Source: Uloborus plumipes
Lineage: Eukaryota > Arthropoda > Arachnida > Araneae > Uloboridae
Length of the DNA: 64,000 nucleotides
Assembly (NCBI GenBank): GCA_038373865.1
Contig: JAXGGA010002392.1
Location: forward strand, 1-64,000
Direction: 5' to 3'
Shown one piece after another: positions 47,630 to 57,736 of this stretch. The notes beneath the pieces are model-generated. The model did not search any database. It was not told where the DNA came from and was given only the letters and a program-made list of their open reading frames with translations. Both the position numbers and the translations under genes were made by a program. Positions within the stretch are counted from its first letter, which is position 1. Every line of letters begins with the position of its first letter.

Positions 47630-48083
47630 CAAGAACCGCAGGTCTGAATCCATGACTTCTCGCTTCTATGCAACAGACCGTGAAGATTACCGGGTCCATT
47701 CTTTCATTGATAGTGCCTCAAAGAACCGAAAAGTGGATCTACATGTTCGACAGTCTCGACACCTCCCATTCTGGATGTGGTACATTATTGCAAAATGCAA
47801 TGGTATTCCTCTACACCAAAATTCTAAACCAGTCCTAGGTACGATCCTTCATGCCATCACCTTCGGTTCAGCACTAACGTGTGCTTTGTCATACATATGG
47901 TACATCACATACGATATTATCTCCCCGAATACACCATCTGATATCCCTGGTGGCACTATTGGAATTCTCTTGGTTGGTTTGTGGTGTGGGTTTGGTTTCT
48001 ACTGCAAAGATTTGTGTGGTCGCCTACTGTTGCATCCTCGTTTCCTCAAAGACATTCGCATGCATGCAAGAACCATTTTCAAA
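47630..48083 (+). CDS. Multi-pass membrane protein, internal exon 1 of 4 seen
   Basis: The exon lies between the acceptor TTTTCAG and the donor AAA/GTGAGT. It starts with one base completing a codon from an upstream exon and ends in phase 0. It encodes 151 complete codons. A hydrophilic N-terminal stretch (with DREDYRVHSFIDSASK) is followed by a probable re-entrant or amphipathic HLPFWMWYIIAKC segment. Two hydrophobic spans follow, one around residues ~65-95 (with SALTCALSYIWYITYDII) and one around ~105-130 (with IGILLVGLWCGFGFYC), then a basic loop LLLHPRFLKDIRMHARTIFK. The ATG at 47652 is internal, since the frame is open upstream to the acceptor. I do not recognise the family. The hydrophobic layout could fit a divergent arthropod chemoreceptor-like or other 7TM protein, but that is a guess. 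Confidence 0.82.
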
Positions 48084-48631
48084 GTGAGTCAGCAAGAAAA
48101 TATGTGTTTTTTGTGAATGATGTTTGTGTCCTGTCTGGTTCCTTCTTAAACACATTTTTGTTGCAGCTCCCCATGAATGTTTTGTTAACTGCTAAAGTTG
48201 TGCTTCTGATATGATATCTGTTGGCTCTTGGTTGGGTGAAAACTTTCAATGGTTCTTTTTGCAGGAGTGCTTCCTGCCTCTCTCTCTCTTTTTATAGTTA
48301 ATCTCTCTCTCTCTTAATTAATCTCTTTTCTTTATTCTTTACAAAATTTCAAACTTTACTGTTTTTCGATGTAACAACTGTATTTATCATTTTTGCCAGT
48401 AAATGTTTCATAACAATCAAGTTCATCATCATTTCAGTTTCAGAGTACCAAGAAATTCCATTAACCTTTTGAGCGGCTGCGGCGTAAAATTCCACTTTTA
48501 GATATTTTACTGGTGGAATTTACAGCCCAAAATGTATGGAAAAATACCAATGAAACTAGGAACTTAATTTTTCAACTCAAGTTGATTTCAAACTGTCCAA
48601 CTTAATTACTTAGAGGGCAAAAAAATATATA

Positions 48632-49282
48632 CAGGGTGTCCACTCCAATCGTGGACCAATAGCTAATTTCTAAACCGTTAGAGATAAGCATATAGTTTAT
48701 TTGGGAAAAAATCTCCAAATTACGAAAGGAATTTTGGGTCCATTCAATGTTTTTCAAAAAATCAAATTTTGAAAGAGTTACGAAATTTAAATTTTTATAC
48801 AGCCCCCCAGTCCTATCAATCATATTTAGTAAAACATTCTTGACACTGTAACGTTTAAAACTAAAAAAAAATCACTCTTCTACCACAAAAATTGACCGAG
48901 TTATGACGTTTTGAAAAATTAAGATTTTGAAGGATTTCGCATACGGTCCCTTAAGCGATCTCTCCATGACGTCATGAAACAATGCAAAATCTTAATTTTT
49001 CAAAACGTCATAACTCGGTCAATTTTTGTGGTAGAAGAGTGATTTTTTTTTAGTTTTAAACGTTACAGTGTCAAGAATGTTTTACTAAATATGATTAATA
49101 GGACTGGGGGGCTGTATAAAAATTTAAATTTCGTAACTCTTTCAAAATTTGATTTTTTGAAAAACATTGAATAGACCCAAAATTCCTTTCGTAATTTAGA
49201 GATTTTTTCCTAAATGAACTATATGCTTATCTCTAACGGTTTAGAAATTAGCTATTGGTCCACGATTGGAGTGGACACCCTG
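48632..49282. mobile_element. Foldback MITE, CAGGGTGTCCACTCC family, copy 3
   Basis: The element is ~651 bp inside the first visible intron of the host gene. Its ends are the same as the copies at 1733 and 3831, and it is flanked by a TATATA run on both sides. Its left inner segment carries GGTCCCTTAAGCGATC, as copy 1 does. Confidence 0.88.
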
Positions 49283-49454
49283 TATATATTAAAGGGTCAT
49301 AAAGTAAAAGACATTGCACTTAATTTGTTAATGGCTATGATTTGTAGTAAAATCTTAATTGATTGAATATGAAATAAATGCAACAATAGTGCTTTAAATA
49401 ACTGTGAGTTTTAATTATTAATCTTCTTAGAAATCAACATATTACCAAAATAAT

Positions 49455-49680
49455 TACCTTAGGGCCCTGAAGAGGGCTCCTAAGAAGCTCCCTGAAGAGG
49501 GCAAACCCTAGGCCCGGCACCCCCAGAGGTATCGTTTCACTTGGAGGACTTTGTGGCCGCAACATTTTTAACGCCTCCCAGCCACCATTAATCAAGACGG
49601 TGGATCTTTGACCGACTGGGATCGAACCCGGGTCCCTCCGGACACGAGTCCAATGCCTTACCGATCGGGCCACCACGGCC
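49455..49680 (-). mobile_element. tRNA-headed SINE, second family
   Basis: On the minus strand the sequence begins GGCCGTGGTGGCCCGATCGG. An A-box-like TGGCCCGATCGGTAAGGC and a B box GGTTCGATCCC (about 49620-49630) mark a tRNA-like RNA polymerase III promoter. A GC-rich body follows with TGGTGGCTGGGAGGCG and a duplicated CCCTCTTCAGGG near its low-coordinate end. It differs from the 18 kb SINE family. An overlapping open frame is a by-product. Confidence 0.72.
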
Positions 49681-49689
49681 TTTAGCTTA

Positions 49690-50790
49690 CGGCAGCGACG
49701 AAGTACATCAAACACTCTATAGAACTTCCTTGAACTCAGAGAAGGTTCCTCTTGTGAAGTGTAATCCAACTCTAAAATATTTAGGTGTCACTTTTAATTA
49801 ACGACTGACCTGGGAAGCCCACATTGACCAAATAAAAAATAAAACTAAATAAAACTTTATTCAAAGCTTGCTCCAGAGAATCGCAGGCAGGAACTGGGGT
49901 ATCCATATAAAACATAGAATTTTAATCTACAAGCAAGTTTTTGAAACCTCCGTTTTATATGCTGCAGGACTTAGGGATAAAAATATTTCTCAGAGATTAA
50001 CCAGGAAATTACTAACTATGCAACGTCGTACCCGCCTCACTGTCACAGGCGCTTATCGTACCTGTTCCCATAATGCTTACTTTACACATTCTTTCCGGAA
50101 TACCTCCAATTGATCTTACAATTAGGAAAAAATTATGACTTTGGAAACTATTTATAGAGGATATAGATTTTACAATAGAAGGAACTTCATTTTCCTCAAA
50201 AGATTACGAACTACCGAGCCCTAAGTGGTTTACTACTTCAAATATTCAACTTACTGACTATAATGTGGTACTTCACTGTGATCCGAATTTGCTTCTTCAC
50301 AATAGAATCTATACTGACGGCTCTGAAACTATTAAGGGTGTTGCATCTGCGTTCGTCCATTTTGAATGAGACACAATAGCTTTTGAATGGTCTTCACGCC
50401 TCCACATTAAAAATTTAGTCTTCCAAGCTGAACTTCATGCTATAAAAATGCTTTAGTTTACATTTCAAACAATAACCTAACTAATTTACAATTTTTTTCA
50501 GATAGTCAGTCTGCTCTACCCTCTATTTTGGATCCATTACAAAAAAAACCTATCACCACTTCCATTCAAAACCTTCTTTTGTCAAATCCTTCCATCTCAC
50601 TTAATTGGGTTAAGGGTCACTCAAATAATATAGGTAATGATAAAGCAGATAATTTAGCACGCACCGCAGCAGAAGATCCTTCTTTCTCGAATTCAGGCTG
50701 CTTACCTTTTCCCAAATCTGCTCTTTTATCCACATTACAAAATTTCCTAAAAGAAGATTGGCAATATCGATGAATGCACGCTGACACTAG
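49690..50790 (+). pseudogene. Decayed non-LTR retrotransposon ORF2 (RT thumb to RNase H)
   Basis: Coding pieces lie in order on the plus strand but are broken by several stops and frame changes. Near 49770-49800 is LKYLGVTFN followed by RLTWEAHI, typical of the end of LINE reverse transcriptase. A connection region with QRRTRLTVTGAYRTCS (about 50020-50070) follows. The RNase H pieces are IYTDGSE (about 50312), VFQAELHAI (about 50422) and FSDS-like (about 50500), and an open stretch 50528-50773 contains GNDKADNLARTAAED. It is related to the element at 31604-32945, but older and in the opposite orientation. It lies inside the host gene's first visible intron. Confidence 0.8.
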
Positions 50791-52236
50791 TCGGCTTGTT
50801 TTTATTTTTTTTCTACCATTAAATTACCAGACTCTCCAAATTGTACTTGTGAGCATTGGCGTAGCAAGAACAAAATGAAGACTGGGCGAATAAATTTTGC
50901 GAGGACCCCGAGTTCAGGAATCAAGGAGGAGCTCATGCCTCCCCCCCCCCCCCCCACACACAAAAACATTTAGATTTTGTGCAAAAAATTTAAAAAAAAA
51001 AAGCATTCTCTCTTACTTTTACGATGAATTGCATGTACAATTTATTAAATATTTTTTCTCAGTTTCCAGTTACCACCTGGGCTGGATTAAGTTTTAACGG
51101 GTTCCTAAGATATTACAACCTTTTCCTGTAGTTCGAGCAACTTATTCGGTTGCAAAGCAGACCATTTTTCCAATTTATGTGCATTTTGCGCTGACAACAA
51201 CACCCCTATGGTTTTTCGCTTTTTTTTTTCAATGCTCACGCCGTTTTTTGGATTTGACCTTGCGAAGGGATGGGTATCAGAAGAGTGATGTAATGATTTC
51301 TGTTTAGTGGGGTTATTTCAGGGGTTCGGAGAGAATTATTGAAAAGTAGGTAAATTTTGCATTTTGATCCCTTATCTGAAGTAGCTGAGACTACAAAAAT
51401 ATAAGGAAAAAAGAGGTAAGCAAAAATTCTGAAAAGTTCGATCCCCAATAAATTCGATCGAAATAAAAATGGCTTGTGGTTCCACAAATCGTTGGCATTA
51501 ATCGGCAAGAAGTAAGAGCGAGAGAGAATACGATATCTGAAAAATTGCAAAAATATGGCATATTTAACAAAGTTATTTAACAATCCTATGTGATCTGGCG
51601 GTTAGGAACACTGCCTTTGACCTTAGTGACCGAACTCCATATCCAGTCGAGTATGGGAAGAATAGATCGCTCTTTCCGAAAGCAAAAAGTAAAAAGGCAA
51701 AAAAAAAAAAAAAAATGTAAAACGCACTTATTAAAATTCTTAAAACACAATTAGAGCAGAAAATAGAAAACAGTGAAATAAATAAAAATTATAGCCTAAA
51801 AAAAGATTGCATCAAAAAATTTTGTGAACTGTTTTCCATTGCCCTATAACATCCAATTTTCACGTTCGATGTAACGTGTCAAATTTAAATTCTTGCCAAA
51901 ATAGTCTCAATGCCTTTTCCCCCTCCTTTTCCAATAAACAACTGTATTCTCTTTTTATTTACCTTTCTAATAACATATTTGTAGTTCAAGGAATTCAACT
52001 TTTTTTTAAATTTTTTTATTCCTATTTCTGAATTATTTTTTTAAGAATGTTTAAAATGAATATGTATTTTCTATATATCTTAAATTTGTTTTTTAAAAAA
52101 AAGATCTCATTTTATGTTTAAAAAAGAAAAAAAAATGCTTTGTAAGATGTTTGTAACATGTTTAGTTTTTAATAAATGTCCCTGGAGTCCCAAAACCGAT
52201 AAACCGTTCAAACGGTAGGTGCGGGGGACCTCAGGG
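50791..52236. other. Intron sequence, no feature supported
   Basis: There is a C-run near 50940-50955. A stretch around 51590-51670 (GATCTGGCGGTTAGGA followed by GACCGAACTCC) faintly resembles a tRNA-like SINE head but is too weak to call. A-runs occur near 51700-51715. Confidence 0.45.
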
Positions 52237-52375
<139 letters not shown>

Positions 52376-52800
52376 GGAGGAGGGCGGCAGATTCAAGTCT
52401 GCCTAGGGGCGGCAAAAAGCTAAATTCGACCCTGATTGTAGGGCCTTAGCTTAGAGGTCCTGTAAAACTATCTAAGCTTTTATTTTTTAAAATGATTAGA
52501 ATATGATGCAGCATGTGTCTCTCTCTCCCCCCCCCCCCCACTCCTTTCTCTGGTAGCGTAATTCTTAAGTTTTTAACCACAAAACCAGTGGCGTATTTAC
52601 GTATGGGCTTAATGGGCTATAGCCCAGGGCGGCACGATTGGGGGGCGGCACTTTTTCCATGCAAAGTGAAGACCTTTTTTTTTTTAGACAGCAGGGCGGA
52701 TCGGCAGCGAGAATGACCTTTTTTTTTTAGTCACCAGGGCGGCAGCGGCCACATTTTTTTCCCTTGTATTGGCAGGGCGCAGCGGTGAACATGGACAAAG
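52376..52800. repeat. GGGCGGCA-rich dispersed repeat fragments
   Basis: AGGGGCGGCAAAAAGC near 52406, CCCAGGGCGGCACGATT near 52623 and CAGGGCGGCAGCGGCC near 52735 recur with TTTTTTT spacers. CAGTGGCGTATTTACGTATG near 52587 looks like a repeat terminus, and a similar fragment lies near 54912-54975. These are pieces of one GC-rich non-coding family. Confidence 0.5.
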
Positions 52801-54372
52801 TTCATGGAGTGGTGGCGTCCGAAGTCAAAGCCAAAGTACAAAGAGCTGCCCGCACTGGATCCTTTTCCACGATGATTTATTGCTCTCTTTCTCAGACCCC
52901 TTCTATTCTCAGCAGTGAGCGACCTGGTGGTTCGGGGGGGGGGGGTAAATAGAAACAGATGGAAAACCAGTTTTTTGCTGCATCGTGTGAACCGCAGGAA
53001 CCGCACTGTCACTTGGATTCTGATGAGAAACTTCCAGGTAACACGAGAGTTATTTACAAGATCATCTCACTAATCACTTTCCTGTTAGAAGGATAGATGT
53101 CCACTGGCGTCAACGTTCCTTGTCCTAATCAACACTCAATAGCTGAGATAAACATGTAGTAGTGCCAGAATGAATAAACTATATGATATTTTTTACACAA
53201 AAAGCAAACTTCATGTATTTTTTAGAAGTAACGTCAAAAAAATTGTGAACTTGTGTCTGTGGCTGTCCTGTGTACAGGAGATCCCATAGCGCATAGCATT
53301 ACCAATAGGCGTAGCGAGAAGTATTTCGTTTGGGGAATTGAAAATTTTTTTGAAATAAAGAGTCGGAAAACGCGATATGTACTTACATGTGTGTAACATT
53401 TTTAGCTTGTGGGGGAGAGGGGGTATGAACGCTCTGGCTACGTCACTGGTAGCTGCAACATTGAAAACTGAGTAAACAAAGTACTTCTAACCCGGAGGGA
53501 GGGGGGATTTGCACCTTAGAGCGTTTTTTTCTGTTTCTAATTACTTTTTTATAATTAATTTTTGAGCAAAAACTTCACAAAGACCGCCCTATTGGGGGAT
53601 GATAAAACTCCTGAACCTCTTAACATTTAAAATCATCCTAAAAAAAAGAAAACAACTATTTTTTTTTTCTTGCTCAAAACGGAGTTTGCTCTAATTTTCT
53701 CTGTTATATTGGGGCAGGAGTTATAAGGGCTCTTAATTAAGTCAAAAAATCAAAAGTTAAATTCAATTTAAGGACTTAACTAAAGAGCAAAATTTCACGG
53801 GAGACCTGCAGACCACGAACTTGAAAACGGCATTTTAAACGTACAAAACGTCTTTTTTGCCGTGCCTAGTAGACCTTACAGCTATAGGTGCTAACCTATA
53901 GCTGTAAAATTGGGTAAAGGTTGATTTGAACCGCTGGGGAAAAGGTGCTCTTCCAGACATTTATTTATTTTTTAAGTGCATTTTTTTATTTTATTTTTTT
54001 CAAATTAATGAATTAATTTTTTTAAACTGGAAAAAGGATGTAACACAATGCTTTCAAAATCACTCCCTTCTCTCCTTTTGTTTCTTTTTTGCGTGTTTTC
54101 CTATGTTATCTAGCAAAATTTAATTGCATTTAAAGGTTGCATGTACTCTGGCTCGCGAAAATCAGCTTAATATGAGGTTATATAATGTACCACGCAGTTT
54201 ATCTTCTCAGTAATTGAAATCCTTTATTACGTTCTCACCAATGTGTTTAGTTTTTTTTTTTTTTTTTAATCTCAAATTTCCAACAGTGCGAAAAAGTTGC
54301 CTCATGTCATTATAAGTATATGTGCAAAATTTTACTGATCTGAGTTAATATTTTCAGTTGCCTTTGGTACTA
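52801..54372. other. Intron sequence, no feature supported
   Basis: No domain was found in the short open frames here. AGCTATAGGTGCTAACCTATAGCT at about 53880-53903 forms a short hairpin. Confidence 0.5.
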
Positions 54373-54470
54373 CAGTCAAACTCGCTTATAACGAGCACGA
54401 AGGGACCGTAACATGTTGCTCGTTAAATCCGAGTGCTCGTAATAAACGGGTCCTTACGGTTTATTTAATA
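54373..54470 (+). mobile_element. pogo/Tigger-like MITE end (candidate)
   Basis: CAGTCAAACTCGCTTATAAC followed by GAGCACGAAGGGACCG resembles the CAGT(C)AA-CTCG-TATAACGA-type ends of arthropod pogo-like elements. It is preceded by TA. The matching right end was not found. Confidence 0.35.
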
Positions 54471-54811
54471 CAGTGCTTGCTAACGGCGATAATATTATAG
54501 TTATTTCGTTATTCGTTTACTTCATTCCAATTGCAAGTTGTTGATAAGGTCTAGTAACATTTTTTTTTCATTTAAATCTTTAAACAAGTTTTTAAAATTT
54601 TTAAAACCATTTTTGAAACAAATATGTGAAGATTATTTATTTCAAAAACTGTTTTAAATTTCGAAAGAAAGTTCTTTTTGTAATTAAGTACTAAAAATGT
54701 TGATTTATAATAATGTAAGAGCAGATTTGTAGTAGTAAAAGTTGAGATTCGCAAAAGACGAATTTTTACCAATTGGCTGGTTGTTAACAACCAACCAATT
54801 TCATGTTTAAC

Positions 54812-55075
54812 TAGCTGTGTGGCCGGTCTTTGCACGGTTTACCTTGAAAATACATTTTATGTCAAGTAAATAAAATTTCTTTTTTTTTACAACTCTGAAA
54901 TTCAACACCTCAAGGGGGGGGGGCGGCCAGTTTCAAAAGCCCAGGGCGGCCTCACGTCCAAATACGCCTCTGCACAAAACTATAAAATCTCTGTCTGTGA
55001 AACTGCTATGCAAGTGAAGTTTTTTCTGAAACTTTGTCATTGATTTCCAATCTTTCTTTAATTGCATAAGATAAA
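54812..55075 (+). repeat. Weak relative of the TTGCCCGG-terminus repeat, split by a GGCGGCC fragment
   Basis: It begins CTAGCTGTGTGGCCGGTC, then TTTGCACGGTTTACC, reminiscent of the 20092 copy's CTAGCTTATTAGCCGGCG and TTGCCCGG. A GC-rich GGGCGGCC piece (about 54910-54975) interrupts it. Confidence 0.3.
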
Positions 55076-55320
55076 AACTTTTGAATTGTCATAGCATGAA
55101 AACAATTAAGAGCATAGGACTTGGAACACATATCACCGAAGGTTAACCGACTGTTGATGAAAAAAGAGCTTCTTTAGAAGAAGACTGAACTATTTATCCC
55201 TTCAATTTGCTTTTAGCCATTCGTTTTTCCTCAGTATTCTTTTCTGCATGTGAAATCAGCAGTAATAGGCTATATATTACGAATAATATCCTATGTGATT
55301 TTTAAGTTTCTTGATTGCAG

Positions 55321-55546
55321 GTAAATGGTGCTGTGCTAGTTTTTCTGCTCGGACTTCTCTTTGTGGCAGCTAAGATATTGGAAGATTTAGATTCATATAA
55401 AGCAGACCAGTGCAGAACCATTGAACTGGACCCCCTAGTGTGCCACACACTTTGTTTTTCAAGTATCATCTTCACTGCACTCACCCTCGTGTGGCATTCT
55501 TTTGTCGCCTTTATCTTCATGTCCGTCTGCAGGACGCACACTATTG
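55321..55546 (+). CDS. Multi-pass membrane protein, internal exon 2 of 4 seen
   Basis: The exon lies between the acceptor TTGATTGCAG and the donor ATTG/GTAAGT. It starts in phase 0, matching the previous exon, and ends after one base of a codon. It encodes two hydrophobic spans. The first (VNGAVLVFLLGLLFVAAKIL) continues directly from the basic loop of the previous exon. A loop with two cysteines (DQC and LVC) follows, then a long span (LCFSSIIFTALTLVWHSFVA) leading into a cysteine-containing end. Four or more hydrophobic spans across exons 1 and 2 make an integral membrane protein likely. The minus-strand open frame over the same region is a shadow. Confidence 0.82.
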
Positions 55547-56478
55547 GTAAGTGAGTTTTTTTAGACCTTGAGTGAATAAAATTCATACGTACATGAGGGC
55601 ATTTACAAGCAACACTGTCCCATGGAGTAGTAAACTGTGTTTTTTTTTTCTTTTCTTTTTTTTTTGCAGAAATTTAGGAATAAATGCTGACTTTGTGGCT
55701 ACAGTGAGATTCTCTGAAGACACTTAGTCCTTAACCATCATACTCTTGTATTAGATAGAATACTATACTTGATTATATTTTCAACATAAAAATTATAAAG
55801 AGAATAATAACCATAATTGATTTGCTTTATGTAAATCAAGTGCTGCTCAAAAGAAACTGAGGAAACTAAGCTTGCAGAATAAACAGTAGAATAATAAATA
55901 TAATTACAATAATCCCTTATTTATTGAAAACTGGGATTATACGGAAAGTTCTTTCAGCGGTATAAACTCAGCACTTTTTGGATGACATAAAGATATAAAA
56001 CAATGTCAATTTCAAGTTTTTTTTTCATATCAAGTTATTATCTACAAAGCATTATATGTCTAGTAGTCAAAGAATATTTTGTGACACTTGTTGATCATTA
56101 TTGGCACCAACCTCTTAATATTTTTTTTATTATTTAATGGTGTACTAAAGGAAATTTTACAATAACGAAAGATTCTAATTTTCAGATTTTAATGCATATA
56201 ATATTCTTAGTTCTTAAATATATACTTTAAAATGCCAATAAAGCACTTTGAATCAACCAGAACCTCAGACCTTTGAGACTGTACTGTAGTGTGTTGTGGT
56301 CAATTACAACCACCACACCTTTATGGGAGACTCATATTCGTTGACTTGTTTGTTCTCATTTGCATTTGCTTCTATTTATGGGGCTGCAAGAAGGGACCTG
56401 GGTTTCCTAAGTGGCATTTGTAACAACAACATCGATTTTATTTCTGTTTAATTAATATATGCTGGAATTTTCGTTCAG

Positions 56479-56586
56479 GGCTTAGGAGGTTTCTTAAGGA
56501 AATAGAATGTGATGCTTCCAGGGTTGAGAGGCAGCTTTCCTTTTCTCATCAGATAACAGCCATGAGCCAGGATGACATCTGGCAGG
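56479..56586 (+). CDS. Multi-pass membrane protein, internal exon 3 of 4 seen
   Basis: A 108 bp exon between the acceptor TTTCGTTCAG and the donor CAGG/GTGAGT. Both its junctions fall after the first base of a codon, matching exon 2 and exon 4. It encodes a charged segment (LRRFLKEIECDASRVERQLS, then FSHQITAMSQDDIWQ), probably a cytoplasmic loop or amphipathic helix after the membrane span in exon 2. It is too short to stand out as an open frame; the splice phases support it. Confidence 0.72.
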
Positions 56587-56631
56587 GTGAGTAAACTTCA
56601 TTAAGAGCTTCTCATGCGTTTGTTTTTACTT

Positions 56632-56833
56632 TGTAGTGAAGTGAATTCACCGATTCCTGCGAGGAAACAACTCAACTCGGCAGAGAGAGAGTTGGCGAGA
56701 AATTAATGAAATTGAGTGTTCGAATGTTGCATTAAAGTTGCATTAAAGAGTTGTATATTATTACAAGTTTAATAAAATAATAAGGAGTCAGATAGTTGTG
56801 TTATTAAAATACTAAACACACCCAAAACCTACA
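56632..56833 (+). repeat. 5' LTR (202 bp)
   Basis: It begins TGTAGTGAAGTGAATTC and ends CACACCCAAAACCTACA. An AATAAA-type word lies in TTTAATAAAATAATAAGG (about 56768-56785) and could serve as the polyadenylation signal in the 3' copy. The LTR should carry the element's promoter, but I see no convincing TATA box beyond TATATTATT. Confidence 0.95.
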
Positions 56834-56834
56834 G

Positions 56835-56852
56835 TGGTGACTTCCGGACTGG
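56835..56852 (+). other. Putative primer binding site
   Basis: TGGTGACTTCCGG follows the 5' LTR after one base. TGGTGAC equals the complement of the 3' end of eukaryotic tRNA-Trp (with CCA), the primer reported for CsRn1-like elements. Complementarity weakens after these seven bases, so the primer identity is tentative. Confidence 0.5.
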
Positions 56853-56869
56853 TTTGTGCAGGAATAATA

Positions 56870-57736
56870 ATGTATAACGATACAGAAGTTCAAGATCAAG
56901 ATTTGCATACGGGCGATTCACCTGCCGGAACAGAAAATACAGAGCAAGCACGCTCTGTGGACCATGTTGGAGTTAAAATTCCGCCCTTCTGGAAGCCGGA
57001 TCCCAGGATATGGTTTCTACAGCTCGAAGCACAATTTCGCCGAGCTAAAATCTCGAGTGATGACACAAAATTCGATTACGTAGTTAGCTCGTTGGATGCA
57101 GAAATCCTGGCACAGGTAACGGACATTTTAATTACGCCGCCAACAAACAACAAATATAATGCAATAAAGGACCGCCTTATATCAACTTTCGCGGATAGCG
57201 AATCACAAAGAACACAAAAACTCTTGAATCAAATCGAACTAGGGGATCGCAAACCTTCAATTTTGCTCTGCGAAATGAGGAACCTCGCCGACCAAAAGGT
57301 TAGTGAAAATTTTTTGAAAACCTTATGGCTACAACGGCTCCCGATGGACATGCGCAGCATTCTGTCTGTCAGTTCTGATGATTTGAATAAATTGGCTACC
57401 ATGGCTGATAAAATTTGGGATATCCGCCCGCCAAATAATTACAATTTGGCATCGGTGTCACAGCCAAAAATGTCGGTGGTAACTTTGGAATCCCTTCAAA
57501 AGCAAATAACAGATCTTCAAATTCAGGTGGAGAATTTAAGCTGTAGGGGACGTCCCAACTCACGTCAGCGTTATCGAGGGAAGGCCAACAGCAAGTCCGG
57601 CAGCCGCAAGCCCTCCGATCAGCGCGGGATATGCTTCTATCATACAAAGTTTGGAGATAAAGCATACAAATGCTTACAACCGTGTAGTATGACTCTCCAA
57701 CGACGACGTGAGAGCCCAGACGTGCAGGAAAACTAA
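56870..57736 (+). CDS. Gag polyprotein of the Ty3/gypsy element, 288 aa
   Basis: Gag forms the cytoplasmic capsid particle and packages the RNA. The frame is open from the 5' LTR edge, and the first ATG is at 56870. The N-terminal half contains a conserved-looking capsid segment ([19 protein letters not shown], then [11 protein letters not shown]). The middle carries [19 protein letters not shown] and [11 protein letters not shown], typical of gypsy Gag. Near the C-terminus, after a basic [13 protein letters not shown] stretch, comes the knuckle C-F-Y-H-x9-C-x3-C (about 57632-57685), a CHCC arrangement. The stop at 57734-57736 overlaps pol by 25 nt in the -1 frame. Confidence 0.9.
   Translation: MYNDTEVQDQDLHTGDSPAGTENTEQARSVDHVGVKIPPFWKPDPRIWFLQLEAQFRRAKISSDDTKFDYVVSSLDAEILAQVTDILITPPTNNKYNAIKDRLISTFADSESQRTQKLLNQIELGDRKPSILLCEMRNLADQKVSENFLKTLWLQRLPMDMRSILSVSSDDLNKLATMADKIWDIRPPNNYNLASVSQPKMSVVTLESLQKQITDLQIQVENLSCRGRPNSRQRYRGKANSKSGSRKPSDQRGICFYHTKFGDKAYKCLQPCSMTLQRRRESPDVQEN

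Noticed and set aside
49590..49680. Possible functional tRNA gene on the minus strand
   Set aside because: A tRNA-like head is present, but a GC-rich SINE body follows and there is no clear acceptor stem or terminator.
54373..54470. Complete pogo/Tigger element
   Set aside because: Only one end is visible; no matching inverted end or transposase, so it is kept as a low-confidence fragment.
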